Origin: Chaunax sp. Z400
Lineage: Eukaryota > Chordata > Actinopteri > Lophiiformes > Chaunacidae
DNA: 64,000 nt
Assembly (NCBI GenBank): GCA_037577475.1
Contig: CM075184.1
Coordinates: 7,869,094-7,933,093, forward strand
Reading direction: 5' to 3'
In this document: positions 1 through 12,200 of the stretch, piece by piece
Numbering within the stretch: the first letter of the stretch is position 1
Layout: each line of letters begins with the position of its first letter
The notes under the pieces: model-generated
Seen by the model: the letters and a program-made list of their open reading frames with translations, nothing else
Database searches by the model: none
Told to the model about the DNA's origin: nothing
Program-made: the position numbers and the translations under genes

Positions 1-1684
1 TTTATGTCTTTTGAGTGGATACTTTGATTCTGTAAGTAACTAATCTTTTTATTAAACATGGAAATTATATAATATATAATATATATATAAAATTCTGTTG
101 TGTGTCATACATCAAGCACTGTGTTTTAAAACTGTTTTGAAACTGTATATTTCTGCTACACCAACATTAAAAGTATTACAATGATTATAATAATTATAAT
201 CAAAATATTAATGAAGTTAATTAACACTTATGAAAGCATCCAACTGATCTACCATTAGATGGGAAACTTTTGTCGTGGGTTGTTCTATTGTTTACACAAC
301 AACTGCATTTTTAACAACATCAAAATGGTGGACTACTGAGTTTTGTCTTTGCTGCAGACTCCACTGAGTTAAATAAAGCACCTCCACTTCACCATTATCT
401 CTGATTGTTGACTCACCTCGCTGTATTAGAAAGTGCACAGGCGTGTGATGTTATTCTGTGGTGTTGGTTTTGAAAAGTTACATCACCAACTACTGGCCTG
501 GCATAATCATAATTTGGCCCTAATATTATCAGATAATTAACTAACTCCCCCGTTGTATAAAAGAAGATATATATTCTAAACCAAGTGTGATGTGTTAGAT
601 ATTTACTTTACGATTCTCATGTATCACTTTTAAGATTAACATTGTGCTGGTTGTGTCTGTAAACACAACAGAGACCTGTACATTGTTGGTATGTGTATAG
701 TGTGATATGATAGCGGTGAGGTTTTTTCTTGAATCCCTTAACAGGTTCATGACAGTGCGCCCATCAAAGCATTGTTTTCTAGGGTGTGTATCTTCAAAAG
801 AATTCCTTGGACCAGATGCATTGTAGAAGCTCACCTGGATTCAATTGTCCATGGTTACATAAAGCCAAGGCTGGTCATGAGTCAGAAAGGATGTCGTCTG
901 TTTGCCTTCATTTGTTTACATGCTGTACATATGAACCTTAATGGTCAATCATATGGGCATTTAGTGGGAAAGGTCTGCATTCAGTAGAGGCTGAGGTCTA
1001 GAAGGTAATCATACTGCATGTTCCCTTTAAAAAAATCTAAACTCATTATAGGATTTTATACCCAAGAACCCTAGGGAAGAGGATTATTACTGGCATGGTT
1101 CATTATTAAACTGAACAACTTTATAAATAATCCGAATATTAAATTATGATGTCACGCTCTATTAAAATGTGCTAATTAAGTTTTGTATTGGTTTAATGTT
1201 TATTTGCTAAAGATATAACATGGTCATTAGTGAGCTTTAGGCTTGTTTACCTCTGGACAAAGTCACGCTAGCTACAGTATTTGCCCCTCCTTCCAGTCTT
1301 AATGCTAAGCTGAAGTAGCTTCATATTTAATAAACATGTATGGGAGTAGTATTGATCTCACTCTTGGCAAGGAAGAGGATATTGTGTTTAACATTTCACA
1401 AAATGTTTTAAAGTCATTATGCTAATTAATTTGAGTAAAGTGAGTGAAAAGCTCCCCATAAAAAAAAAGATGTTTCATGAATCTCATATACTATTAAAAG
1501 TGGGTGAGCCCATCAAACAAATTAGAGGCTGCCACCAAGGTACTACATTCAAGCACTACATTCCAAAAACAACACATTTTTGAATATTGTACCTCTTATT
1601 TCCTTAAATCAGAACAATTCATGGTTACAAATGACCTGATCTCAGTTACTACTGGTTGCTTCAACATCTTCTGTACTTATTCTC
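1..1684. other. AT-rich intergenic DNA, no gene seen
   Basis: The open frames here are all under 80 codons. None has a recognisable domain, splice-bounded exon structure or start context worth reporting. The sequence is AT-rich with short TA runs around 70-90. I see no RNA gene. Confidence 0.5.
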
Positions 1685-2610
1685 TTAGATCTTAATGCTG
1701 GTTTCCTTCTTAGTTTACTCCTTGGTGTCACTGGTCATCCATTATTATCATTCAAGTCTGTTTCCATCAACAACTATCCATCTACCACATTGCCCCTTAC
1801 CCATGGTGTCCCCCATAGTTCAGTTCTTGGACCCTTATTATTCTTATCCTATTATTCAGAGATATAATGGATCGCCATGGCCTAAATTTTCACTGCTATG
1901 CTGATGACACAACTTTACATACACACCAAGCCCTCAGACACCCTACCACTATCCGACTTGACTGTATTCATGATATTAATGCTTGGGTGACCTGTGATAA
2001 CCTAAAGTTTAACCAGGATACAACTAGCTATCATTATTGCCTCTTGACACACTTGCAAAATCTCCAATCAAAACTCACCCATCCCTGATTTTACTGCATC
2101 CACTGTTGCTGAGGTCAAAAATCTTGGTGTTATTTTAGATTCTACCCTCTGTTATAACACAGATCAAGAATACATCAAGTATTTTTCCACCTGAAGACTA
2201 CGCCCTTCCCTCTCCCAGTCTGACCCTATTCCATGTTTCAATTAGATCCAGACTAGACTATTGTAATGCTCTTCTCCTTAGTATAAAATATTAGGGGTTA
2301 AGAATACTGAAATATGCCCAGAATTAAGCTGCAAGATTTCTCTGCCACACATGGTATGGAGAGCACATCACACCACCCTTCCAGAAACTGCACTGTCTTC
2401 AAGATAAATACTACATCTGTTTTTAAGTAGACCTACTTCACCTTATGTATCAATCTGTCCATGCTCCTGCATCCCTACAGAACCTCTCGAACCTGGTCTG
2501 AACCTCTGGAATGCTCTCCCTCCAGGTTTGTGGCAGTGCACATCTGTTGCTTCTTTTGAGTCACAACTTATAACTCACCTGTTCAGAGATATCATTATAT
2601 AGATATTTGT
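1685..2610 (+). mobile_element. Decayed L2/CR1-like LINE reverse transcriptase remnant
   Basis: Successive frames on the plus strand carry pieces of a non-LTR reverse transcriptase in the right order. Near 1800-1860 there is a degraded GVP..SVLGPLLF-type segment. Near 1880-1920 is HCYADDTTLHT, the catalytic YADD box. Near 2101-2150 is VAEVKNLGVILDSTL. Near 2247-2281 is SRLDYCNALLL. Near 2345-2400 is the segment around HTWYGEHITPPFQKLHCLQ. This motif series is typical of the L2/CR1/Rex1 group, where the short C-terminal part follows YADD. Frameshifts and stops separate the pieces, so the copy is inactive. Assignment to L2 rather than Rex1 is by eye. Confidence 0.75.
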
Positions 2611-4379
2611 GTTCTTTATTTGTGATATATTTCATTGTTGTTGTTGTTTGTAGTTATGTACTGTTACTTTCATTCCTTAATTATAGTATTGACTGTTTTA
2701 CCACATATGATTTATTAATTTATTTATTTAGCAACCTGGGTCATTGTCAGCATGGATGGAGGATGAACTTTTTTCTCTTTTTTTTTTCTTCTTTTACTTG
2801 ACTAACATCTTTTAGCGATTTTTGCTCTGTAATTATTTTCTGAACACTAGAGGGTATATATGAGTGTATTATTATCGCCACCAAGTTGTTTTAGTTGTGT
2901 TTTCACGTGTTAGAAGGATCACACAATTTTATTTTTCTAACATTCTTTTTTGTCTTTGGTATTATTTATAATGTCAGGAACATTAATTGTTAAAAAAATA
3001 TGTTTTCTCATTACAACCTTAGTATAAGCATCTGTTAACCTGTGGTTCCCTGACAGTATGTAAGCTCAGAGAATCTGAGAGCTGGCAGAGGACACTCTCT
3101 TCCCGGGTCTTCTCGCCATGCTGCATGTATCAAAGTGATCTGAGTCTTCAGAGAATTAGCAACCCTCAAAATTCAACAAGGAAGAATTCCCCTTACAGGT
3201 GACCTTGTCATAAACACTAGCTGATACCCCTCAGAAATCATTACAATAAAACATGTTTTTGTTTTCTGCTTTATTTAGTTATGCACTGTCACATGAAAAA
3301 ACAAACAAACACATGGTTATTTCTTCTTTTTGATGCCCACAAAAATGTAAAAAATGTTTTTAAAAAAATTAAAATGATTAATAAAATGGTAAAAGAAGAA
3401 AAAAAAACCTTTTCATTCATTCATTCAGAATTTTCATTCCCATTAAAATAATGGTTATCACAAAGTTAACATGGTGACAATGATTCACTAAATTAATGTG
3501 ACTACAATGAATTAAAAAACAAACAAAAAACAAGAGACATACAGTAGGGTAATGCAGACACCAAATAACGGCCTTTATCTCCATCTGGTGGTTAAGAACT
3601 GCCATCTGTCCCAGCTATTTGTGTGAGTTCTATTTTGAAAATTTCAGGAAGGGTCCAGCAGAGTGAAGCTTCACTTCCAGGTCAAACTGAAACGCTGACG
3701 TCCTGTCTTCAGGCATTCAGACGGACAGAAGTAAGTGTGAGCAGGTTTGGTCATGACTAGTGGCTCAAATGTTCTTACACAGTTCCTCCTGCATGCACAA
3801 ATCATTTGTGCACTCTGATCATTCTGTTTGCCGAGGCACACAAATCAAACACCACTGTGTTGTCTCAAATCTTTTTTGTCAATTTAGCTTCTTACAATTT
3901 GTTTCAATTTTTTAGACTTTATCTAAAAAGAAAATCTCTTACAAAATTTTTTAAAATAATTTACAGTACATATGAGAAAACAAGAAAACACACTTTTCTT
4001 ACATAGGAGAAAATATAAAGAATAATAAAAAATGAAGCACAACAAAATTGAGAAAAGGAAACAACACACAGTATCACACACAAAATAAACAAATAGATGG
4101 AGAGGGGTGGTAACATACACCTTTCAGGCACAATATACAGGATTCACCGCACACACAGCTTATACCTGAGGCAAATACCTGCAGTTTTTAAGGCAGGTAT
4201 TTTGACATATACATATATTTTGATATATATATATATATGTATGTATGTATGTATGTCTTTATTTTTTTCCTAAATCACACTTGCATACATGGGTCAATAT
4301 TAATATTAGTAACAGTTGGTATATTGAATTATTGTAAAAATGGTATTGCTATGCTTTCTGATTAAAGACAATGATAATA
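2611..4379. other. AT-rich intergenic DNA with TA/TGTA microsatellite
   Basis: There is no supported gene. The first part may be the 3' tail of the LINE remnant to its left. A (TA)n/(TGTA)n microsatellite lies around 4219-4256. The open frames are short and of biased, AT-driven composition. Confidence 0.45.
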
Positions 4380-4880
4380 ATACTAAACTTTATTTGTATC
4401 ATGTCTTTCATACATACCATGCAGTTCAAAGTGCTTTACAACAAATTTATTTAAAAAAGAAAACATTTAAAGAAAATATGGCAAAACAGAGACATTAAAA
4501 TCCAACAACACAGTACAATAATATAAATGAAATGAAATAAAAGAAGAAAAGGAATTTTCTGAAGCTGCATGTTGGATATTTATGTAAAGGCTGTTCCACA
4601 GTTTTGGTTCATAATAACTTTAAGTCTCATCATGCTGTTTTTACGTTCAGTGGCTATGAGTACAGAGACAGGAAGCCAACGCTGTGGTGCTAAAATGGGT
4701 GTGATGTTCCTCCTTTTACTTGTGGTTAAAACTCTGGCAGCTGCATTTTGTTTATGCTGGAAATAGAATTAAAGGGGCCTCTGTAGTCAAGACAGAGAAA
4801 ACAAAGTATGAAAGATGCCAATATATAATCGGACTTTTTAACCTGCTGGTAAAAACGTTTTATGGTACACATATATACAT
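4380..4880. repeat. Teleost dispersed repeat (CTTTATTTGTAT...GTGCTTTACA type)
   Basis: The segment opens with a stretch containing CTTTATTTGTAT, TTTCATACATACCATGCAG and TTCAAAGTGCTTTACA. It continues with GCTGTTCCACAGTTTTGG and ACTCTGGCAGCTGCATTTTG. I recognise this series of phrases as a dispersed repeat seen across ray-finned fish genomes, probably a LINE 3' end. No intact reading frame is present, and the element family is not assigned. Confidence 0.55.
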
Positions 4881-5089
4881 ATCACTTAACTAACGTGCAG
4901 ATTGACAGGGAATGCTGTCTTTTGTCAGTGATATGCAAAAATCATTTATTTGAAAACCAGAAGAAAGTGTGAAAAAACTGTCCCATAAGAAATAATGGGA
5001 ACTTGACATATGGGGCCATGTTGCTACATAATACCTTCATATTGAAGCATGATTAAAAGTTTAAGCAGGTCATGAGATGTGAAACAGTT

Positions 5090-5434
5090 CACTCACACCA
5101 CAGAGACAATCAGAGGAGTAATCTGGTCTAATCTTTGTTTGGTGCTGATGTTCAACCCAGATTATCTGGTATTGTGAAGTGTTTACAGATCCAGTCTTAC
5201 ACCTCGTAGAAACATCACGGCCGCCCTGATGTTTTCAAATGCATTTGATTTCTAGGATTTAAAATCAGGAAGGTTAACCTGAGCACTTTCTGAGCCGGTC
5301 CACAACAGAGGCTTCCCCTTCAGATGAGAGAGAGAAGAGAAAGAAGAATCTGTGAAGTTCCTCCATGTGTGTGATGCAACACAATTTCAAAATCATTTCG
5401 GATTTCAGTTGTTTAATCTGAGCCCAGCTTTAGA
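5090..5434. repeat. Non-autonomous DNA-transposon-like repeat, family M copy 1
   Basis: The left end reads CACTCACACCACAGAGA and the right end TTTAATCTGAGCCCAGCTTT. These are degraded inverted ends of the repeat seen better at 13121-13655. Inside are CCCAGATTATCTGGTA, CGGCCGCCCTGA and CATTTGATTTCTAGGA, shared with the copy at 28780-29357. No open frame of note is present. It is a short decayed copy of about 345 bp. Confidence 0.5.
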
Positions 5435-6330
5435 ATGAGTGACAGAGTGAAGGGGAACTGTATATATTACATATATTTATATATCATATTATCTTAAAAT
5501 AGACCCATTGTCTCAGTTTTCACCACACATCCATCATTTTACATACAAACTTTGTAAATCGTGTTTTTGTTCTAGTGATGTTACTTTGGAGCAAACGGAC
5601 AAACAGAGCTACAGGAAATGCAACCAACTACAGGACATAGATAGTAGCGGTTTCTGTCACTGATACTAGTAATACTGCTGCTGGTTTTACAACTACTACA
5701 ACCACTAAATAAATATTCAATAGTAATTAAGTACTACTAAGCAGTGTCACATGCACGTCTGACTATTCCTATTGTATGTATGTATACTATATGTATTAGT
5801 ATAATAATAAGCACAAATCCGCTGGCACACTCAAAATCTCTTGAGAGTTTCTGGTTTCAAATAGCTGCTCCCTGTCCAAACTGTAATATTTGGAAGTTTA
5901 CATTTTGCATAATGCATTTTATAAAACTAGTAAAACCTTTAGGATCCCCTCCAGATGAACTATAAATAAAAAGACTCTGATTGAAGGCCTTTTGGACAAT
6001 GTGATAATTACCACATTAATATCCTACAGCTATTCTATTCTCATTACAAAGTAAAGAATATATGGATATGCAAATATTTACTGAATGTGAAAAAAGCCTT
6101 TGTGAATAAACAAAAGAAAACAGAGAAGCTAAAATATTAAAATATAGATGCATAAAAAACACCACCACCTGACTGGATGGAGACTTAATGATTTTTGACT
6201 CAGAATGTAGTCGCCTTCAGAAACATGATCTATCCTAGTCAGTAGACTGATTTATAGGAGGGCATCCCTGGTTACTGTATCTTCAGCCTTTCCCCTTTTC
6301 ATATTAGGATCCCTAAAGAAAAACACAAGA
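5435..6330. other. Intergenic DNA downstream of cd81, nothing recognised
   Basis: AT-rich sequence with only short frames. It includes part of the possible downstream (GT-rich) element of the distal cd81 polyadenylation site near its right edge, on the minus strand. I see no gene or clear repeat. Confidence 0.4.
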
Positions 6331-6351
6331 CCACCTGGTTTGTAAAATACA

Positions 6352-6357
6352 TTTAAT
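6352..6357 (-). terminator. Candidate distal polyadenylation signal of cd81
   Basis: On the minus strand this reads ATTAAA. A CA dinucleotide suitable for cleavage follows about 10-15 bases downstream. A GU-rich stretch (TGGTCTTGTGTTTTTC in minus-strand sense, about 6318-6334) follows within 25-40 bases. That is the arrangement expected of a vertebrate poly(A) site. A possible proximal alternative is the AATAAA at 8092-8097 on the minus strand, inside a T-rich run. Use of either site is inferred, not shown. Confidence 0.35.
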
Positions 6358-9220
6358 CCCTTTATATTTGGGCAAACCAAAGTCTACAAGAGTCCAGAGG
6401 GTTTGAGATTTATGTGGCAGTGGGTCCTGAGTGTCAGTTATTTCAGTCAAAATGCAGCAACATGGACACCTGTCCTAGAAACATAGTACCCTCCCTACTG
6501 AGGAACAGTGGACCGACGGGTGTCGTCATATTTTTTAATGATTCAAACATCCTCTCAGTCGACACTGCCACAAAATCCTCCCCCCCTTCTGTTCAGACTC
6601 CTTTGACACCGTACCAGACAAAGATATCACGATACAAAGAGAAAAAAGGCATACATTGTCTTTCTACAGCCTTCATGATTTTCATTAGTACAATACGTCA
6701 GAGCTGTAAATATTACAAGACACTTTTACGGTTTCTCATTTTAAGTATGAGATGTTAACAAGACAAGGTTTTAGTTGGCTGACAAAAACTGTGATAAAAC
6801 GGTTACACAAGATAATATGATGACATGTGAGTGTGTTCATGATGCATGAAACTTGGGAGCACTAATGCAGTCATGCGTTGGTGTCAGTGGCAGCTGGATC
6901 TGGTAGAAACACACCTCAGGACAAAGCATGCTCAAGCCTATGTGGTGGAGTAAAAAGACCACTGCACAAATACACCACACGTTCAGGTACCAGGTGGGAG
7001 CTCTCTGATTGGCTGAACTACAACAGCCTGAGTGTGGTTAACATTATAGCTGTGACTGCACTGCCCTATATTAGTACAAACATTACTACAGCAATCAGCC
7101 CGAGACGGTTTAAAGGGAGCAGACACACAATCATCAACACTGGTCAAATCTAGGCCATATGGAAAATCCAAAGATCACATTGTTTTTGACTGTATAAGTC
7201 AATGTGGTGACTGTAAGGACGACTACTGGTGCGTTCACAAATATGAACACAATCAGATTTTTGACACATAGTCATCAGTAATGTGGATATATTGATGTAA
7301 TGTAACCGTAAAAAGCAAGAAAAGACACTGATTTATCACAAAATAGCAACATCCAAAATTATATCTAGTCTCATATCACAATGTCAATATAATATTGAAA
7401 TACTGTTATATGGGAGTTCAAAACGGCACGCTGTGACTTTAAATAACAGTTCAGCCAAAAATGACATTTCCGTCATTCTCTATTCATCCTCATGCCGATG
7501 GAAAGTCGGGTGAAGTTTCTCAGTCTGCCATATATTTCTGGAGCTTCGCAGCAAAACAGTGTTGCAGCATTCTCAACAACTGAAGAAGATGGGGACTTGT
7601 TTAAAAAAACAAAGAAAGATGACAAACTTAACATGACTGCACATGACTAAGAAACTTCAGCAGACTTTCCATCAGCATTGAGGGGGTGACTAGCTAATGA
7701 CTGGATCTGTTGGGAGAACTGTTCCTTTAAGGGGAGCTACATGCTGAAATGATTCTTCGACTCACAGCAAAATAGTTCCAGCTTCACTCGTGTTAGTGAT
7801 ATTGTGTCTGCCCCTGTTCCGTATGCGCACACATATACATCAGATCAAACAGTTCTTAGAGTGAAACAACAAGGTCATCACCAGCAAAGCAACATGAGCA
7901 GGAGGGCAAACAGCTGGCTGATGTATGGACAGTCAGCGTGTTTGTTGAGAAGCCAAACAGCCAATAGAGTGTCAGTCACAGGAGATATCATCTATCTTAT
8001 TATTTCAATTTGATTACTCTGATTAGACGCAGGCTGCCTCCACAGATGAGTGCACAGTTGTATAAAACCCCCAAAAGGTTTTTCTCTTTTTTTTATTTTT
8101 ACTCACAAGAGGGGTTTTCCAGAAGTATTTTACACAGATTCTTCAGGTGTTAAGCAAAAGGTAAAATGGTCAAGTTACTGCTGCTACTCCTGTCATTGCT
8201 GTTTTAACTGAGAGGTTCTTAGAAATGTCTGGAGAAAATCATACAAAGACTTGCTCAATATGAGGATTATTTAAACATATAAGATACAAGTTGTGAGTCA
8301 AAAGTCTGAAACTACGCTTGGCCAAATGACACAAATAGGAGGAATTTTAGTTTTTAGACAAATATGCCAAAATATGGTTTGTTAGTGACTAAGTTCAACT
8401 TCATGCAACTTCTATCAAAGGAAATCTACAAACAGTTACAAATAAACTGTGAAGAAATGTTTTATGCAACTGGGCACTCAGGCAGTTTTGGACATGTGGT
8501 GTTCAACAGACAGCCAAAGACAAATCAACACTTCATTGAGCCAAAATGACTCCGATTTTGGTTCCAGCTTCCAAGAATAACTGAGATTCCCTCTTTAGTT
8601 GGTTCCTGCAGACATCACGCAGAGATGAGGACACGAGGACAGGTTTACATGTTTTCACGTCTATATGGTGAGGCAGGCCTAATGCTAGTGCTTCACTAGT
8701 GCCGCTCGTATATAAACCACCATCTGGTTCAGTCTAGGGCAAGACAAACAAGCAGAGAGTGCAGGAGGAATACAGGAGAGGGATCTACTGTAATACAATA
8801 TCCATGCTCAGGCAGTCATAAAGCACTGTTAATATATATATATATATACAGTTTATACATAAAACAGTGGAAAAACATTCATGAAACCAAGAATATAATA
8901 GCATGTTCATAGCAAGGGAGCAGTAAACAACTGAAGAGTCACTAAAAGATTCGAGCATCAGGACTGGTGAGTGGAACTCGTGTGACAGTGTGATATAATA
9001 TCTACATATCAGGTTAGGATAGCACGGGTTAAATATGCATAACAGCATCTGTGACTAACAAAAATTCATTGACAGTGTCATTAAAACGGCCGTCTTCTCA
9101 AAGAGCTGACTAAATCCAGCAAGCAATATATGTGACGTTTCCTGCTTATAAAAGAAAAGAAAAAGACGGAGAAGAGACGGCGAGGTCGTCCCTCCTTCAT
9201 GGCGAGCAGACGGAACGCCT
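6358..9220 (-). other. Probable long 3' untranslated region of cd81
   Basis: Between the cd81 stop codon and the candidate distal poly(A) signal there is 2.9 kb without any supported gene on either strand. The longest frame (6414-6758, plus) has no recognisable domain. A dispersed repeat sits inside it at about 7435-7735. An AT microsatellite lies at about 8832-8848. The boundary rests only on the poly(A) signal context, so the transcript could end earlier, for example near 8090. Confidence 0.35.
7435..7735 (+). repeat. Dispersed repeat, copy A (inverted mate at 34160-34345)
   Basis: This copy contains AACAGTTCAGCCAAAAATGA, CATGCCGATGGAAAG, GAAGTTTCT, GCAGCATT, CAACTGAAGAAGATGG and GACTTGTTT in that order. 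The same phrases occur in the same order on the opposite strand at about 34160-34345. Both copies lie inside the cd81 transcription unit: one in the presumed 3' UTR, one in intron 1. They could pair in the primary transcript. No coding potential. Confidence 0.6.
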
Positions 9221-12200
9221 TCAGTACACCGGACTGTTGCGGATCCCGCAGCACAGCACCATGCTGAAGATCATCTCAAAGATCTGGGAGGATGAACACA
9301 AAGACGAGTGTTGATTTCATATTTGAACTGACACTGTGTTAATCCTGCAGCTGAAAATAGTCCCTTAAATGCACCATCTCCTCCTGTGTGAGAGACGTTG
9401 GCTAAAAACTACAGTGAGCAGCTGCTTTAGTTTCCTCCTGAGCCTTTTTAGAGAAGGAAACTGTTACATTTGACCTCTTTAGTAGGAACTTTAGTTGAAT
9501 CTCTGAGGTGTAAGTTGCTAACAAACAGTTAACTGAATCATTTACTTTATCTCTGGAGCCAAGGGCCACAAAGTCATCTGTGGGAGAACTGATATGAGTC
9601 CGTTGACTCAATGTGGGAATAAACGTCTGGTTGGAGTTAAAAAGTGACGGTTTTGGGCCTGACTCATCAAACCCGGCAAGATAAAGTACTGCTACAATTC
9701 ATTGTGTACATTTTTAATCTTGGTTCCACATGGTGACACTGATAGTTTTACTTCAGTGTTCAGAGTCTGATGCCTGATGCTCTGTCTTTATGGACAGGCA
9801 AACAGTACCAACGCCAAAATAAAAGTTTCCTAAATACCTAAAACTGAGGAACATGTTAAATTAAATGATGTCTGAATACAAACAGCCACACAAGTCTACC
9901 TAGGTTAGTACTAAAATAGCTCAAATGTAGACTGAGATCAAAAAGAAAAGAAGAGGTAAAAATATGAGCACATCTTCATAACTAATGAGGTGTCGGTTCA
10001 GATATTCCAGCAGTGAAGGCAAAGACTCAATGAATGAAGTTAGATAATATTCCTGTTGATTATTCTCTTTTTCTACCTGTTACATGTAATGATTACCGTT
10101 TTGTATGGAGGCCAAATGGTCACTCTTAACTACATTTACTACATTTTATGGGACGCACCTCAAACACGTCATACTATTTAAAAGTTTCATGTTTGTGATG
10201 TAGTTTCATGTTCTCACCATAATGACTGCGATCACCAGAGCGGCGATACCGATCAGATAAATCTTATCTGAAAACAATTCATGGATCCTTTGGTGGCAAC
10301 TCTGCAAAGAAAACAACCAACACATGTTTATCTGTGTCTTTGTCGAAGCAACAATAACACTGTGATGTTCCTGTGAAGCCATTATATACACTAGACTACA
10401 GACTGGAAACTAGTGCTTACAGTATATTTACTATTTACCAGACTTCTCACCATAATCAAGTGCTTTTTGTTGCCATAACTAAAAACTAATAGTAAAAATG
10501 ATTAAGCTTGTGCAGACATTGTTAGGGCCTTGACACACCAGGCTGATTGGTGTGAACATTTATGATTCTAGGTTTTGCGGTTTGTATCTCCTAGTCAGTA
10601 AAGAACATACCTCTGCCAACAACCAACAGTGACTTTTAATTAAATTAAACACTAATCCAGATTAAAACAAGGCTGACTTCCAAATGGCTGCCCACTTTAC
10701 AATTTACAATGTTCAAAAATGTAGAAAAATAAATTCCTGAATTTGCCCCTATATCTGGATCCACTAGAATTTAGAAGGTTTTTCATGCCCAACTTTTCTA
10801 AATCTATGTTTTATCACAAACAAACAGACGCCGAGAACATAACCCCCTTGGCAGAGGTTTCATATTGTATTATTATAACAATCAAAATAGGCTTTATACA
10901 TAAGACCTATTTAGAATAATTTTCTAGCATAATCTTTAACTAATAAAGGCCAGTCAGCACTGAGGTATTGAAAATAATGTTGGTTTTGTGTCATCTGAAT
11001 GGTCAATAGTCTCTAACTGAGAGGAATTCCTAAATGGAATGGAGCCATCCAAAACATTATTTCAGTCGGAAAACTCACGACTTTGAAATGTTTATTAAAG
11101 CAACAGAACATAGAGCCTCTGGTCTCCGACCTCATCACTCCCCTTGGATATGTTTACAATATTTTACATATATTGATGAGGAAACTTGAAGCCTCTTTAA
11201 GTGGAGCCTACAGGTGGATGCTGGACTGGTGGTGGGGATGAAGGAGCAGGCAGCCATACATACGCAGGCCAGCAGAGGCATCGACAGGCAGAGGGAGAGA
11301 TGGGAAATGTCTTTTTAAATAGACCGACCAAACTGGAATGGTGTCATTGGTGACGATTGAGATGCCACGTGTTTGAACAGCAGCACAGCTTGAAGGAGCT
11401 TTCAGGCTTCGCCCCATCAGTTATTTGGTGACTGCTGTGTGAAAATGTTCATGACCCATACGAGCTGGAAAGGTCAAGTCCATATGGGTATTGTGTGCAT
11501 TTACTACCTCTGCCTCGTGCTGGATTACGCAAAAACTAATGGACGGATTTGCATGAAATTTCCACCAAAGCTGGATCCTAGCATATCCTAGAGGTGATAA
11601 AAGTTTGGTGATGATCTGGTGAGAGATGGGACTGGTACTGCTGGAATACCAAAGAGTTTTTTCCCATCTGAAAATGTCAGGTGCTCTTCTGAAAACGGCC
11701 AGCTGAGGCGCTTTGGTTGCTATGATACAGAATATTCCCAGAAGTAATTTGTGTTGCAAGTACCTAATTTTGCAGAGAGTTTGTTTTATTAACAAATACT
11801 GACTGTGAAAATGGCAGCACAAGATAGAGGACTTGCTCTGGATGAAGGGAAGGCTGAAGGAAATAGCAAAATATGAAGCTGTATTTCAAATAAATTCATA
11901 TTAAAATATGCTAGTGAAAATATTTATTCTTCTCTAATGTGCATCTCAAGTAACTCCAAGGGGTCCTAAAGGAAAGTTTGAGAAACATCTCTATGATGAC
12001 AAAGTATTCTACAACCTTCTGTATAAATATAAATACTAACATTGTTGGTTTTAACTTTAATATCTGATCTGAAATGTAACCTACTCAAATTAGCAAAAAA
12101 TGGGTGCTTTTATCCAGCAAAAACGTGAATGAGGTGGTTATCAAACTGTTGAGATGGACGACTGTACTTACAGTTGAAGTTCCAGAGCTTGGGCAGAGGT

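Noticed and set aside
6414..6758. 114-codon plus-strand frame
   Set aside because: It is antisense to the presumed cd81 3' UTR, has no recognisable domain, and is of a length expected by chance.
11421..11822. 133-codon minus-strand frame in cd81 intron 6
   Set aside because: It lies entirely within a composite repeat whose core recurs at 22585-22745.
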